From Candidatus Helarchaeota archaeon (GTDB lineage: Archaea > Asgardarchaeota > Lokiarchaeia > Helarchaeales > HEL-GB-A): a DNA stretch of 24,086 bases. This document shows positions 1 through 6,627 of the stretch, piece after piece. The stretch spans positions 1-24,086 of the forward strand of contig JAEOSY010000648.1 in the NCBI GenBank assembly GCA_016840125.1. The letters are read 5' to 3'. Each line of letters begins with the position of its first letter. The stretch's first letter is position 1. Both the position numbers and the translations under genes were made by a program. The notes below the pieces were generated by a model. The model searched no databases. It saw nothing but the letters and a program-made list of their open reading frames with translations, and had not been told where the DNA came from.

Positions 1-44
1 AAAAAAAGGGAAAAATCATTTTACTCCTCATTGGAGGTAAAATG
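1..44 (-). terminator. Hairpin plus T-tract terminator of small membrane protein A
   Basis: An inverted repeat at 17-27 and 33-44 pairs 11 bases with one bulged G around a 5-nt loop. Read on the minus strand it is followed directly by a T-rich run (16 down to 1, ATTTTTCCCTTTTTTT). It lies about 30 nt past the stop of the minus-strand gene at 78-398, where a terminator is expected. The second gene copy has an equivalent structure at 640-686. Function is inferred from structure and position. Confidence 0.6.
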
Positions 45-77
45 CTGTAAGACAATTATCCGAATGGTTCCCCTGAT

Positions 78-398
78 CTATCCTACAAAGAACATCATCA
101 TAAACACTAAAATACCAAGGACTGACCCTGAAATGATAATACCTGCGATCCCAAACTTTGTACGCTCGACTGAATCCATAGCAACCCCAATAATGGATAA
201 TACTAGCCCCGGGATACTTACTAACAAAGCAATAAATAATAAAGCCAAATCCGTTCCACCCTGTGCTAATGTTGTCAATCCTAGGATAGTACCGCCACTC
301 GATGACAATATTAAAGAAATAAATGCACCTACAAGGAGGACCGCCGCCGTAATACCACAAATCATTCCGATCAGCCCTAATATATCGTTTGTTTCCAT
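78..398 (-). CDS. Small multi-pass membrane protein A (DUF4190-like, tandem paralogue)
   Basis: The 106-residue product is very hydrophobic, with three or so membrane helices and no catalytic motif. The first 18 residues (METNDILGLIGMICGITA) are identical to those of the neighbouring gene at 695-955, and both carry IPGLVLSIIGV, DSVER and GIAGIIIS. The spacing of the IPGLVLSIIGV and GIAGIIIS blocks resembles small DUF4190-type membrane proteins; this is a resemblance, not a confident family call. Copy A has about 30 extra residues between its first and second helices, rich in Ser, Gly, Thr and Leu. The ATG at 398 is supported by a GAGGTGG ribosome site at 407-413, 8 nt upstream, and a TATA-like CTTAAATA about 55 nt upstream. 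Function unknown. Confidence 0.8.
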   Translation of the reverse strand: METNDILGLIGMICGITAAVLLVGAFISLILSSSGGTILGLTTLAQGGTDLALLFIALLVSIPGLVLSIIGVAMDSVERTKFGIAGIIISGSVLGILVFMMMFFVG

Positions 399-450
399 TT
401 AATTTTCCACCTCTAATTTATAATTAATAAATTACATTTTTTTCTTACTT

Positions 451-459
451 CTATTTAAG
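451..459 (-). promoter_or_regulatory. TATA-like promoter box of small membrane protein A
   Basis: On the minus strand this reads CTTAAATAG, a good archaeal TATA-box match, about 55 nt before the ATG at 398. A start 25 nt downstream would leave a short leader that still contains the GAGGTGG ribosome site at 407-413. The same box sits inside a 31-bp sequence repeated exactly upstream of the paralogue, so the promoter was duplicated with the gene. Confidence 0.45.
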
Positions 460-482
460 ATCATGAGGACTATTTTTTTACA
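452..482. repeat. 31-bp exact direct repeat, copy 1 (promoter part of tandem duplication)
   Basis: These 31 bases recur without mismatch at 1008-1038, 556 bp away. That offset matches the 557-bp offset of the two paralogous genes' start codons. The repeat covers the TATA-like box and the sequence just upstream, including GAGGACTATTTTTTT. Exact conservation here, while the flanks have diverged, suggests a recent duplication or selection on the promoter/upstream element. Confidence 0.85.
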
Positions 483-639
483 TATTATATCTCGATTTCG
501 AGTTCTGCTTGAATTAATTATAGAACGTAAGGGTATCTTTGAGTATCAGAAAGCCATAAAAACAACCATTAGACAATTGGAAGACATTCTCGGGCTCTAT
601 CAAAAAAGCGGGTTATCCACTCAACTGAACTTAAAATGG

Positions 640-686
640 ATGATAAAAAAAAAGGAAATTCACTTTACCCCTTATTTGAGGTAAAA
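640..686 (-). terminator. Hairpin plus T-tract terminator of small membrane protein B
   Basis: Arms at 664-671 and 678-685 pair with one mismatch around a 6-nt loop. Read on the minus strand the structure leads into a run of nine T residues (complement of about 644-652). It lies just past the stop of the gene at 695-955. It matches the hairpin after the first copy in sequence type (TTTACC/GGTAAA core) and position, so the terminator belongs to the duplicated cassette. Confidence 0.5.
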
Positions 687-694
687 TTCTATAT

Positions 695-955
695 TTATAA
701 TAGTCCGAAAGTTTCACTACCTGAAAATCCAAACAACATAAAAATCAGTACAAGACCAAGAACTACCGCCGAAATGATAATACCTGCAATCCCAAGATTT
801 GAACGTTCGACTGAATCTAAAGAAACACCAATAATAGATAACACTAGCCCTGGGATACCAATGAACAATGCTGCAAAGAAAAATGTAAAAAGGAAGACCC
901 CTGCCGTGATTCCACATATCATTCCGATCAGCCCTAATATATCGTTTGTTTCCAT
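695..955 (-). CDS. Small multi-pass membrane protein B (tandem paralogue)
   Basis: The 86-residue product is almost entirely hydrophobic, with two to three predicted helices. It shares its first 18 residues exactly with the protein at 78-398, plus IPGLVLSIIGV, DSVER and GIAGIIIS. It lacks the roughly 30-residue Ser/Gly-rich insertion of copy A and has a different C-terminus (GFSGSETFGLL). The ATG at 955 is preceded by an AAGGTGG ribosome site at 964-970 and a TATA-like box at about 1007-1015. Gene, promoter and terminator hairpin form one duplicated cassette. Function unknown; the product could be a small membrane regulator or accessory subunit, but nothing in the sequence decides this. Confidence 0.78.
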   Translation of the reverse strand: METNDILGLIGMICGITAGVFLFTFFFAALFIGIPGLVLSIIGVSLDSVERSNLGIAGIIISAVVLGLVLIFMLFGFSGSETFGLL

Positions 956-1007
956 TTAATTTTCCACCTTTACTTTATAATCAATTAATTGCAATTTATC
1001 TTAATCT

Positions 1008-1038
1008 TATTTAAGATCATGAGGACTATTTTTTTACA
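1008..1038. repeat. 31-bp exact direct repeat, copy 2
   Basis: Identical to 452-482. It holds the TATA-like box of the gene at 695-955 and the GAGGACTATTTTTTT element. The last 13 bases of that element's core (GGACTATTTTTTT, 1023-1035) also occur inverted at 1117-1129, in the terminator of the acetyltransferase operon. Confidence 0.85.
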
Positions 1039-1114
1039 AAAAACTAGTAAATTTCGTGAAATGACAATTTTACGACAAAGACACTAGAATAGTTTTCTCC
1101 CATATTTCTACTCG

Positions 1115-1138
1115 ACAAAAAAATAGTCCCCTATTATG
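1115..1138 (-). terminator. Terminator of the ABC-2/GNAT operon
   Basis: On the minus strand the sequence reads AATAG, GGGA, CTATT, then a run of seven T: a short stem-loop followed by a T-tract, about 40 nt after the GNAT stop codon. This is a plausible transcription stop for the three-gene minus-strand operon. Its GGACTATTTTTTT part is the inverted counterpart of sequence in the duplicated promoters at 467-479 and 1023-1035. Confidence 0.5.
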
Positions 1139-1178
1139 GAAGCTTTCCCACGACTAACATTATAATAGAACTTATTTT

Positions 1179-1820
1179 TTATTTTACAGGACGATACAAT
1201 GCCCATACGCTTAAATTTGTTCCAGGAACATTCCATTGTTCCCTACATTCAAAACCGAAGTGTTCATAAAGCTTAACATTTTTGGGGTTCATTGTTTCAA
1301 GATAGGCACTTGTAGAATTGGCGGCAGGATGGTTTAAAATAAAATTAATTAATTTTGAGGCAAGCCCTTTTCCTTGCGAGGTGGGCGATATCCCTATCAT
1401 TTCAAGATAATAATGGGGTTCTGGGGCATGCTTCTTATGCATTTTCTCAATCCGGGTAAAAATTCTCCAGGATTTCAAAAACTTTCTAACAATTGGACTA
1501 AAAATTAAACTAAAAATATCTGAATTAATTATCCTCCAGGCTGCCTTCATTATTCCCCACACTGAAATATTCTGAGGCGAAGGGGGGCTCCATGAGGCTA
1601 CACCTTCAATCGGATCACCTATTCCAAAAAGGTGATTAAAACCTAGTTGAAGATTTACAAAGATTTTAAAAAATTTTGGTATAATTTTTCTTCTCTTTTT
1701 ATCATCCGGTTCTAAATATAACCATAAAGGATCATTATGAAACGCTTTTACCAAAACTTCGGTTGCCACATCTATATCCCTTACAGAAAGGCGGCGTACT
1801 TTTTGTAATTCTCCACTCAT
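1179..1820 (-). CDS. GNAT-family N-acetyltransferase
   Basis: The 213-residue product fits the GNAT fold. It has an N-terminal strand/helix region (RRLSVRDIDVATEVLVKAF), then a central region similar to plant/fungal-type GNATs that act on small molecules. The acetyl-CoA motif A, ISPTSQGKGLASKLI, falls at roughly residues 144-158 and contains the Q-G-K-G loop that binds pyrophosphate. The C-terminal motif B is present (MNPKNVKLYEHFGFE). The substrate cannot be told from sequence. It is the last gene of an ABC ATPase-permease-GNAT operon, 28 nt after the permease stop, so it may modify or detoxify the compound the transporter handles. The ATG at 1820 has a GAGGATG ribosome-site-like stretch a few bases further than usual upstream. 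Confidence 0.85.
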   Translation of the reverse strand: MSGELQKVRRLSVRDIDVATEVLVKAFHNDPLWLYLEPDDKKRRKIIPKFFKIFVNLQLGFNHLFGIGDPIEGVASWSPPSPQNISVWGIMKAAWRIINSDIFSLIFSPIVRKFLKSWRIFTRIEKMHKKHAPEPHYYLEMIGISPTSQGKGLASKLINFILNHPAANSTSAYLETMNPKNVKLYEHFGFECREQWNVPGTNLSVWALYRPVK

Positions 1821-1848
1821 AACTTATCCATCCTCAAATTGCGAATTT

Positions 1849-2574
1849 TTAAATTTTGGAAATGATATTTTCCCTACCAAATTTCTTAATAGCCAACTTA
1901 TACAGCACGAGATCCAAAATTCCTAATCCTATAAGCAAAATCACATTCCATGGAAAAATGAAAACCGAGAGGTTAAATGCATTTAGTACTATTATCATCA
2001 ACACAGGAATAATGATTACACCCGAAATTTGCTGAGCTTCTCGAAAACCTTTTACCCTAACGGAGATAAAGACCGTTAATTCGATTCCCAGAAAGGCAAA
2101 GAGGGGTACCATGAGTAGCATAAAGCTAAAGGGTAAATCCGGAAGAAAATATGGATATCCAATCCTAGCTAATCCTATATCAATAATAATGCAATAAAGG
2201 GCCGCTGAAAGGTACGTAAAGATTAAAGTGGGTAAAAAAGATACCAGAACTTTCCCTAGAAATAATTCCTTGTCGCTTATCGGCGCTGCCAATAAGGCCT
2301 CTATAGTTTTCCGTTCTTTTTCACCAGCAAAGGAATCAGCCGCCACAACAGCTGGGATCGTTACTGCCATGACAAGAAAAAATCCGCTGAACAAGCTTAT
2401 AAGTAAAGCTAAAGCCTCTGGCGCCTCAGCTACTACTGCTGGTGCAATAAAAAACACAATTAAAGGATAAATTACACCAAAGATAATCGGTAGAATAATC
2501 ATAACTCCAAACACTTGAAAATTTCGGGTGAGTTCTTTCAAATCTTTCTTCATTACAGCAATCGCTTTCTTCAT
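1849..2574 (-). CDS. ABC-2 type transporter permease (NatB-like)
   Basis: The 241-residue product has about six membrane helices, the usual design of an ABC-2 permease. It starts with a short cytoplasmic helix (MKKAIAVMKKDLKELTRN). After the first membrane region comes the conserved cytoplasmic loop FAGEKERKTIEALLAAPIS (about residues 82-100), the coupling segment typical of NatB/CcmB-like permeases, followed by KELFLGKVL. It should form the membrane channel for the ATPase encoded upstream. A strong GAGGTGAATTC ribosome site precedes the ATG at 2574, and only 9 nt separate it from the ATPase stop, so the two are cotranscribed. The substrate is unknown; relatives export Na+, drugs or peptides. 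Confidence 0.88.
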   Translation of the reverse strand: MKKAIAVMKKDLKELTRNFQVFGVMIILPIIFGVIYPLIVFFIAPAVVAEAPEALALLISLFSGFFLVMAVTIPAVVAADSFAGEKERKTIEALLAAPISDKELFLGKVLVSFLPTLIFTYLSAALYCIIIDIGLARIGYPYFLPDLPFSFMLLMVPLFAFLGIELTVFISVRVKGFREAQQISGVIIIPVLMIIVLNAFNLSVFIFPWNVILLIGLGILDLVLYKLAIKKFGRENIISKI

Positions 2575-2583
2575 GAATTCACC

Positions 2584-3504
2584 TCAATCCCTTACTAGGT
2601 TAAGATAAACCTCCTCAAGGGAATGTGTTTTTATCTCCACACTAATAACTTGTGCCCCATCATTTACGAGGGCTTCAATTAGGATTGGATTATCTTCAAA
2701 AGTATTGTTGACTTCAATTTTCAAAACGTCATTCAGGTATTCAAAATGTTTAACGATACTAAGGTCCTTTAATGTTTGCTCAATTGTTTCACTATAATTC
2801 TTTATCGCAATTTCAACACGTTCCCCTTTCCAGATCTCTCTACTTAACTCTTCGGGGCTACCAATTCCCATAATATTACCATGATCAATAACTGCTACTC
2901 GATCGCAGAGATATTCTGCTTCGCTCAAATTATGTGTGCAGACAAAGATGATATGTTTTCCTCCCTTACTTAACTCCTTAATATAATCTCGAACCCCCTT
3001 CGCAGTTTTAGGATCGAGGGCTGAAGTTGGCTCATCAAGAAAAATTATCTTGGGATCGTGTAGTAGGGTCCTTGCTAACGCCAATTTCTGCTTCATACCT
3101 TTGGAAAACGTTTCTACTTTTTCATCTTTACGGTCTATTAAATCAAACATTTCTAGAATTTCATCGACCCGCTGAGCTCGAGTAGCATCAGGCACTTCAT
3201 ATAACTTCCCAAAAAAATCCAAATTGTAAACAGGTGTGAGCCGCTCATAGAGACAAGGATTTTCAGTTAGAATTCCAACGTTTTTACGGATTTCCATTTG
3301 ATTATTTCTTATATTATACCCATTTAACCATGCATTTCCAGTAGTTGGCTGAATAATGCATGATAACATGCGGAGGGTAGTTGTTTTTCCTGCACCGTTC
3401 GGTCCTAGAAACCCAAAAATTTCGCCATCTTCCACGGTAAAGGAAATCCCATTAACTGCTTTTAAGTCACCAAAGTGCTTTCCTAAGTTTTTTACTCGAA
3501 TCAT
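2584..3504 (-). CDS. ABC transporter ATP-binding protein (NatA/CcmA-like)
   Basis: The 306-residue product is a complete nucleotide-binding subunit. It shows Walker A GPNGAGKTT (residues 34-42), signature FSKGMKQK (133-140), Walker B IIFLDEPTSALD (153-164, catalytic Glu158) and the switch histidine in THNLSEAEYL (His191). After residue 220 is a C-terminal extension typical of ABC-2 exporters (NatA, DrrA). The Q-loop region reads GILTENP, with no glutamine in its usual place. It powers the permease encoded 9 nt downstream. The ATG at 3504 has GAGGTC at 3511-3516 as ribosome site, and GTATATAC at 3546-3553 is the better-placed of two TATA candidates. Confidence 0.92.
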   Translation of the reverse strand: MIRVKNLGKHFGDLKAVNGISFTVEDGEIFGFLGPNGAGKTTTLRMLSCIIQPTTGNAWLNGYNIRNNQMEIRKNVGILTENPCLYERLTPVYNLDFFGKLYEVPDATRAQRVDEILEMFDLIDRKDEKVETFSKGMKQKLALARTLLHDPKIIFLDEPTSALDPKTAKGVRDYIKELSKGGKHIIFVCTHNLSEAEYLCDRVAVIDHGNIMGIGSPEELSREIWKGERVEIAIKNYSETIEQTLKDLSIVKHFEYLNDVLKIEVNNTFEDNPILIEALVNDGAQVISVEIKTHSLEEVYLNLVRD

Positions 3505-3545
3505 AAAAAGGACCTCGATTATATATTAAAATAATGATGAACGAT

Positions 3546-3553
3546 GTATATAC
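3546..3553 (-). promoter_or_regulatory. TATA-like box of the ABC-2 operon
   Basis: The palindromic GTATATAC lies 42-49 nt before the ATG at 3504. A start about 25 nt downstream (near 3522) would keep the GAGGTC ribosome site at 3511-3516 in the transcript. A second AT-rich stretch, ATATATTAAAA at 3521-3531, is too close to the gene to allow this, so I favour the upstream box. Confidence 0.4.
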
Positions 3554-3563
3554 AAAGAACAAG

Positions 3564-3590
3564 GCTCCATTAGGAGGAAAAAAGGGCAGT
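3564..3590 (-). terminator. Possible T-tract terminator of the radical SAM gene
   Basis: After the minus-strand radical SAM stop at 3600, the minus strand reads GCCCTTTTTTCCTCC followed by a weak CTCC/GGAG stem. Archaeal transcription often stops at such U-rich runs. The 95-nt interval must also carry the promoter of the next minus-strand operon. Weak evidence. Confidence 0.3.
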
Positions 3591-3599
3591 ATATTAAGT

Positions 3600-4949
3600 T
3601 TATGTTAGATACTGTTTCAGAATCTGGGTCATTTGTCGAATTTCTTCACCCTGCTCCTTTGCGACTCTGACAAATTCCTGAATCAACTGATCTGTTAGAA
3701 AAAGAGGGACTTTCCTCGACGTACTTGAGGTAAGCATGAGTTCAAAACATCGGCGTTCAGCCACCGTAAACCCATACTTGTTTCCTAACTGAGTATTATC
3801 CTTCATAAAAACTGGATTTTTCTTTTCCGGGAGTTTCAGTATAGTAGAAGCCAGCTCGGTTCCAGGAATAGGTTCTGGTAGGCTAATTGTGTAATCATCT
3901 AGTGCATGAGATTCGATAAACTCTTTCGACTCTACGTAATTATCCTCAGTTTCTCCGGGATACCCAGTTACGAAGGCGCCTGCAACCGCTAGCTTATATT
4001 TTTCGCATCTTTTGATAGCGTCTTCAATCTTTTGAACCGTAATTCCCTTTTTCATTAGCTTAAGAACGGAATCACTCCCTGATTCCATTCCAAATATAAT
4101 TAATCCATAGGTATATTTCCGAACTGCGGCTAAAATTCGGTTTGTGATCATATCAACCCGTAGATCGGGGGCTGCAAAGTTTCTTGGAGTGACCACGGAG
4201 CTAACCGTTTCTAACATTTGTTCTACTTTTTCATCATTGATTCTTTGGTCTTTTCTCCCGTACAACGCAACATTTCCACTACCCACTGCCACCCTTCTAG
4301 CTCCTTTGTGAACGAAGGCGCGAATTTCACGCTTGATTTGAGGGATTGTTTTGCTTCGAATATTTCGCTGACCGAAGAACTTGGGAATGAGGCAAAAGGC
4401 ACAGTTAGCCAGACATCCTCTATGCGACTCAAAATAAATATTAGCTCCTCGAATTTGCTGCTCGCCAATATCTGCCGGGACTTTTGGAATAGGTGAGTTT
4501 TCTAGCTTATATGGAGGTCTTTTGTCTGTTTGGATAATTTTGTTTCCTTGCTTAAATGCGATCCCTGCAACAGAATCTAGATCTCTGTTTGAGCGAATGA
4601 CGGGTACGAGGTCGCGGATAGTTTCTTCGCCCTCGCCAATAACAATCGCATCAATATTGGGAAGGCAGCTAAAGATCAATTCAGGTGCAATCGAAACTGG
4701 GCCACCCACTACAATAAAGGGGTTTTTACGGCTTTTCAAATCATTAATGAGTTGAACGGTCGATCCAACTAGGTGTAAAGTCGAACTCAAACTCAGCCCA
4801 ATAATATCTGAGTTACCAGCAGCCTCCGCAATATAATCACGTGTTAGATTTATATTATAACCCGCATTTTCTAAAACCCCTGCAATGACCATTGCCCCAT
4901 AGGAATAGATCTTATCCGGACTGAAGATTGTGATTGGTAAGGATGTCAT
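3600..4949 (-). CDS. B12-binding domain radical SAM protein
   Basis: The 449-residue product has an N-terminal cobalamin-binding Rossmann-like domain (about residues 5-125) with SLSSTLHLVGS, VVGGPVSIAPE and VIGEGEETI. It lacks the DxHxxG cobalamin ligand motif, as many B12 radical SAM proteins do. The radical SAM core follows, with the [4Fe-4S] cysteines C179-x3-C183-x2-C186 in GCLANCAFC, the GSGN stretch near residue 223 and GMESGSDSVLKLMKKG. The C-terminal 100 residues are helical. Such enzymes usually methylate unactivated carbons or build rings. Members of related archaeal families modify methyl-CoM reductase, but nothing here proves that target. A TATA-like CTAAAATACA centred about 25 nt before the ATG at 4949 suggests a nearly leaderless transcript. 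Confidence 0.85.
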   Translation of the reverse strand: MTSLPITIFSPDKIYSYGAMVIAGVLENAGYNINLTRDYIAEAAGNSDIIGLSLSSTLHLVGSTVQLINDLKSRKNPFIVVGGPVSIAPELIFSCLPNIDAIVIGEGEETIRDLVPVIRSNRDLDSVAGIAFKQGNKIIQTDKRPPYKLENSPIPKVPADIGEQQIRGANIYFESHRGCLANCAFCLIPKFFGQRNIRSKTIPQIKREIRAFVHKGARRVAVGSGNVALYGRKDQRINDEKVEQMLETVSSVVTPRNFAAPDLRVDMITNRILAAVRKYTYGLIIFGMESGSDSVLKLMKKGITVQKIEDAIKRCEKYKLAVAGAFVTGYPGETEDNYVESKEFIESHALDDYTISLPEPIPGTELASTILKLPEKKNPVFMKDNTQLGNKYGFTVAERRCFELMLTSSTSRKVPLFLTDQLIQEFVRVAKEQGEEIRQMTQILKQYLT

Positions 4950-4969
4950 ATGATTCCCATTTCAATCCA

Positions 4970-5002
4970 TGTATTTTAGATTTTTTTAGATAGCTTATAA
5001 TA
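4970..5002. promoter_or_regulatory. Divergent promoter between the radical SAM and surface-protein genes
   Basis: On the minus strand CTAAAATACA (about 4970-4979) sits about 25 nt before the radical SAM ATG at 4949. On the plus strand GCTTATAATA (about 4993-5002) predicts a start near 5024, ahead of the ATG codons at 5047 and 5056. Both fit archaeal TATA-box spacing. Confidence 0.4.
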
Positions 5003-5046
5003 ATTCTTAGATGTTAATTAAGATCACATATTTCAATGAAATTTTG

Positions 5047-6516
5047 ATGATAACAATGAAGGATAGAAAACAACTTTCAGCGTTAGGAAATATCCTATCA
5101 TCACGGAAAATGAAGGTATTGCTCGTCTGTTTTACCCTAATGTGCGGGCTGTTATTCATCGTCACTAGCATTCCCGCAAAAGCTACTAATGGAAATTTAG
5201 TATTGTATGCACCACAAACTTCGACACCTCCCCATATCGACGGTGTGCTATCCCCTGGAGAATGGGATAACGGCACGCACTACAAAACCTATTTTGTGCC
5301 CACAACAGCCCATCCATCTGATTATATTGATGTTTTCCTATTGTCCCAACCTGATGCGTTATATATAGCGTATGATGTACAACCAGATAATACAACTGAA
5401 ACCGACGATATGGCTTACCTTGCGTTTGATCTTGACAATGATGACACTCAAGACTTTCTTCTCTATGTAAGCCGAGATCGTAGTGCCAATGTAGTTTCAT
5501 TGGGAGGGAATTGTACGAGCCTGATATGGGAAATTGCCTTTGGCTTCAATACCACACCTCAAGAACCAGGGCGCAACCATACCATCATTGAGATAAAAAT
5601 TAGTTTAAACCAGACGCCCTATACCACCCAAACCCCAACTGGTCTCACACACCTACCCTTTGGGATTTCTCCTGTAGGTGTTTGCTTCGGTGGTTATGGC
5701 ACGCTGTCCCCAGGATGGTTCTATGGAAATAGCTCCAACTACAACAACATGGCAAGTCCTAATGCAACCACATACGCAGATCTTTACCTAGGAGATCCAC
5801 CACTACCGCCGACGACATTTACGGCACCCTACACTTCCTCACCACCTACTATCGATGGTATACTGTCTCCCGGGGAATGGAGCGGCGCGACGCAACTCCA
5901 GATCTATTTTGAACCGACGTCTTATCATCCACCCGATTACATTAACGTTTTTCTTCTGTGCCAAAACGATGCATTATATATTGCTTACGACGTGTTACCC
6001 GACGATACAACGGAACCTGGCGATCAAGCTTTTATTTTTCTAGATCTCAACAATAATGGTACTGAAGATGTGTGGTTAACTTTTGGTAGAAGTGGTGGTT
6101 TCTCTAAACAATTAATTGATGGCACTAATTTAATAAACCTAGTCTGGGATTTTGACTTTGGCTTTACCACCACAGATCTAGAACCAGATCGAATCCATAC
6201 CACCTTTGAGCTTATGGTGAAGATAAATCGGGCCGATACTTTCACTGGTGACGCTACTTTTACAGCACTACCATTTGCAAATTCGCCTGTAGGAATATTA
6301 TTCAGTGGTTATGGAACCCTCTCACCAACATGGTACTTAGGGAATAGTTCTGCAGCACCTGATAACCCTCAAACCAATTACGATGCAACAATGTATGGCG
6401 ATCTCACTCTCGGATCGCCATCCGATGATTTTCCTTGGTGGATTTTTATACCTGCAATAGGACTTCCCGCACTTGCTATTGTGCTCTTGATTAGGCGAAA
6501 GAGAAAAAGCGCATAG
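5047..6516 (+). CDS. Membrane-anchored surface protein with two CBM9-like domains
   Basis: The product has a signal peptide (hydrophobic VLLVCFTLMCGLLFIVTS ending in AKA), two homologous domains of roughly 200 residues and a C-terminal membrane anchor (WWIFIPAIGLPALAIVLLI, then RRKRK). Each domain opens with the carbohydrate-binding-family-9 signature (IDGVLSPGEW and IDGILSPGEW) and shares DALYIAYDV and an Asp/Asn-rich turn (DLDNDDTQD and DLNNNGTED) that could bind calcium. Many N-x-S/T sites suit N-glycosylation outside the cell. No catalytic domain is attached, so it probably binds sugar polymers or serves as cell-envelope protein. Start uncertain: ATGs exist at 5011, 5047, 5056 and 5110. 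The TATA position argues against 5011, and 5110 would give the most classical signal peptide. Confidence 0.8.
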   Translation: MITMKDRKQLSALGNILSSRKMKVLLVCFTLMCGLLFIVTSIPAKATNGNLVLYAPQTSTPPHIDGVLSPGEWDNGTHYKTYFVPTTAHPSDYIDVFLLSQPDALYIAYDVQPDNTTETDDMAYLAFDLDNDDTQDFLLYVSRDRSANVVSLGGNCTSLIWEIAFGFNTTPQEPGRNHTIIEIKISLNQTPYTTQTPTGLTHLPFGISPVGVCFGGYGTLSPGWFYGNSSNYNNMASPNATTYADLYLGDPPLPPTTFTAPYTSSPPTIDGILSPGEWSGATQLQIYFEPTSYHPPDYINVFLLCQNDALYIAYDVLPDDTTEPGDQAFIFLDLNNNGTEDVWLTFGRSGGFSKQLIDGTNLINLVWDFDFGFTTTDLEPDRIHTTFELMVKINRADTFTGDATFTALPFANSPVGILFSGYGTLSPTWYLGNSSAAPDNPQTNYDATMYGDLTLGSPSDDFPWWIFIPAIGLPALAIVLLIRRKRKSA

Positions 6517-6529
6517 CCAAAATTTCATC

Positions 6530-6542
6530 CCTTTTTTTTCTA
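6530..6542 (+). terminator. T-tract terminator after the surface-protein gene
   Basis: A run of eight T residues preceded by CCC lies about 15 nt past the surface-protein stop. No strong hairpin is visible. U-rich runs like this terminate archaeal transcription without a stem-loop. Confidence 0.35.
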
Positions 6543-6544
6543 AC

Positions 6545-6556
6545 CGTATAAATTAT
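6545..6556 (+). promoter_or_regulatory. TATA-like box upstream of the flavin oxidoreductase
   Basis: CGTATAAATTAT is a good archaeal TATA match about 75 nt before the TTG start at 6628. A second AT-rich element, GGTATATATT at 6617-6626, abuts the start codon and is too close to drive it, unless translation starts further in. Confidence 0.35.
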
Positions 6557-6627
6557 TAACGTAATTTTGCTAAATTTGATAATTAATACAAATAGTCTTC
6601 AAATTAATTCAAAGACGGTATATATTA

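Noticed and set aside
31..402. Plus-strand open frame opposite small membrane protein A
   Set aside because: It is antisense to a gene with a ribosome site, promoter and paralogue. A similar frame opposite copy B exists only because the coding strands are homologous.
463..684. Plus-strand open frame of 73 codons between the two duplicated membrane protein genes
   Set aside because: Its start lies inside the duplicated promoter element and the matching frame in the second copy stops after 22 codons. It also overlaps the terminator of copy B, so it is probably not a gene.
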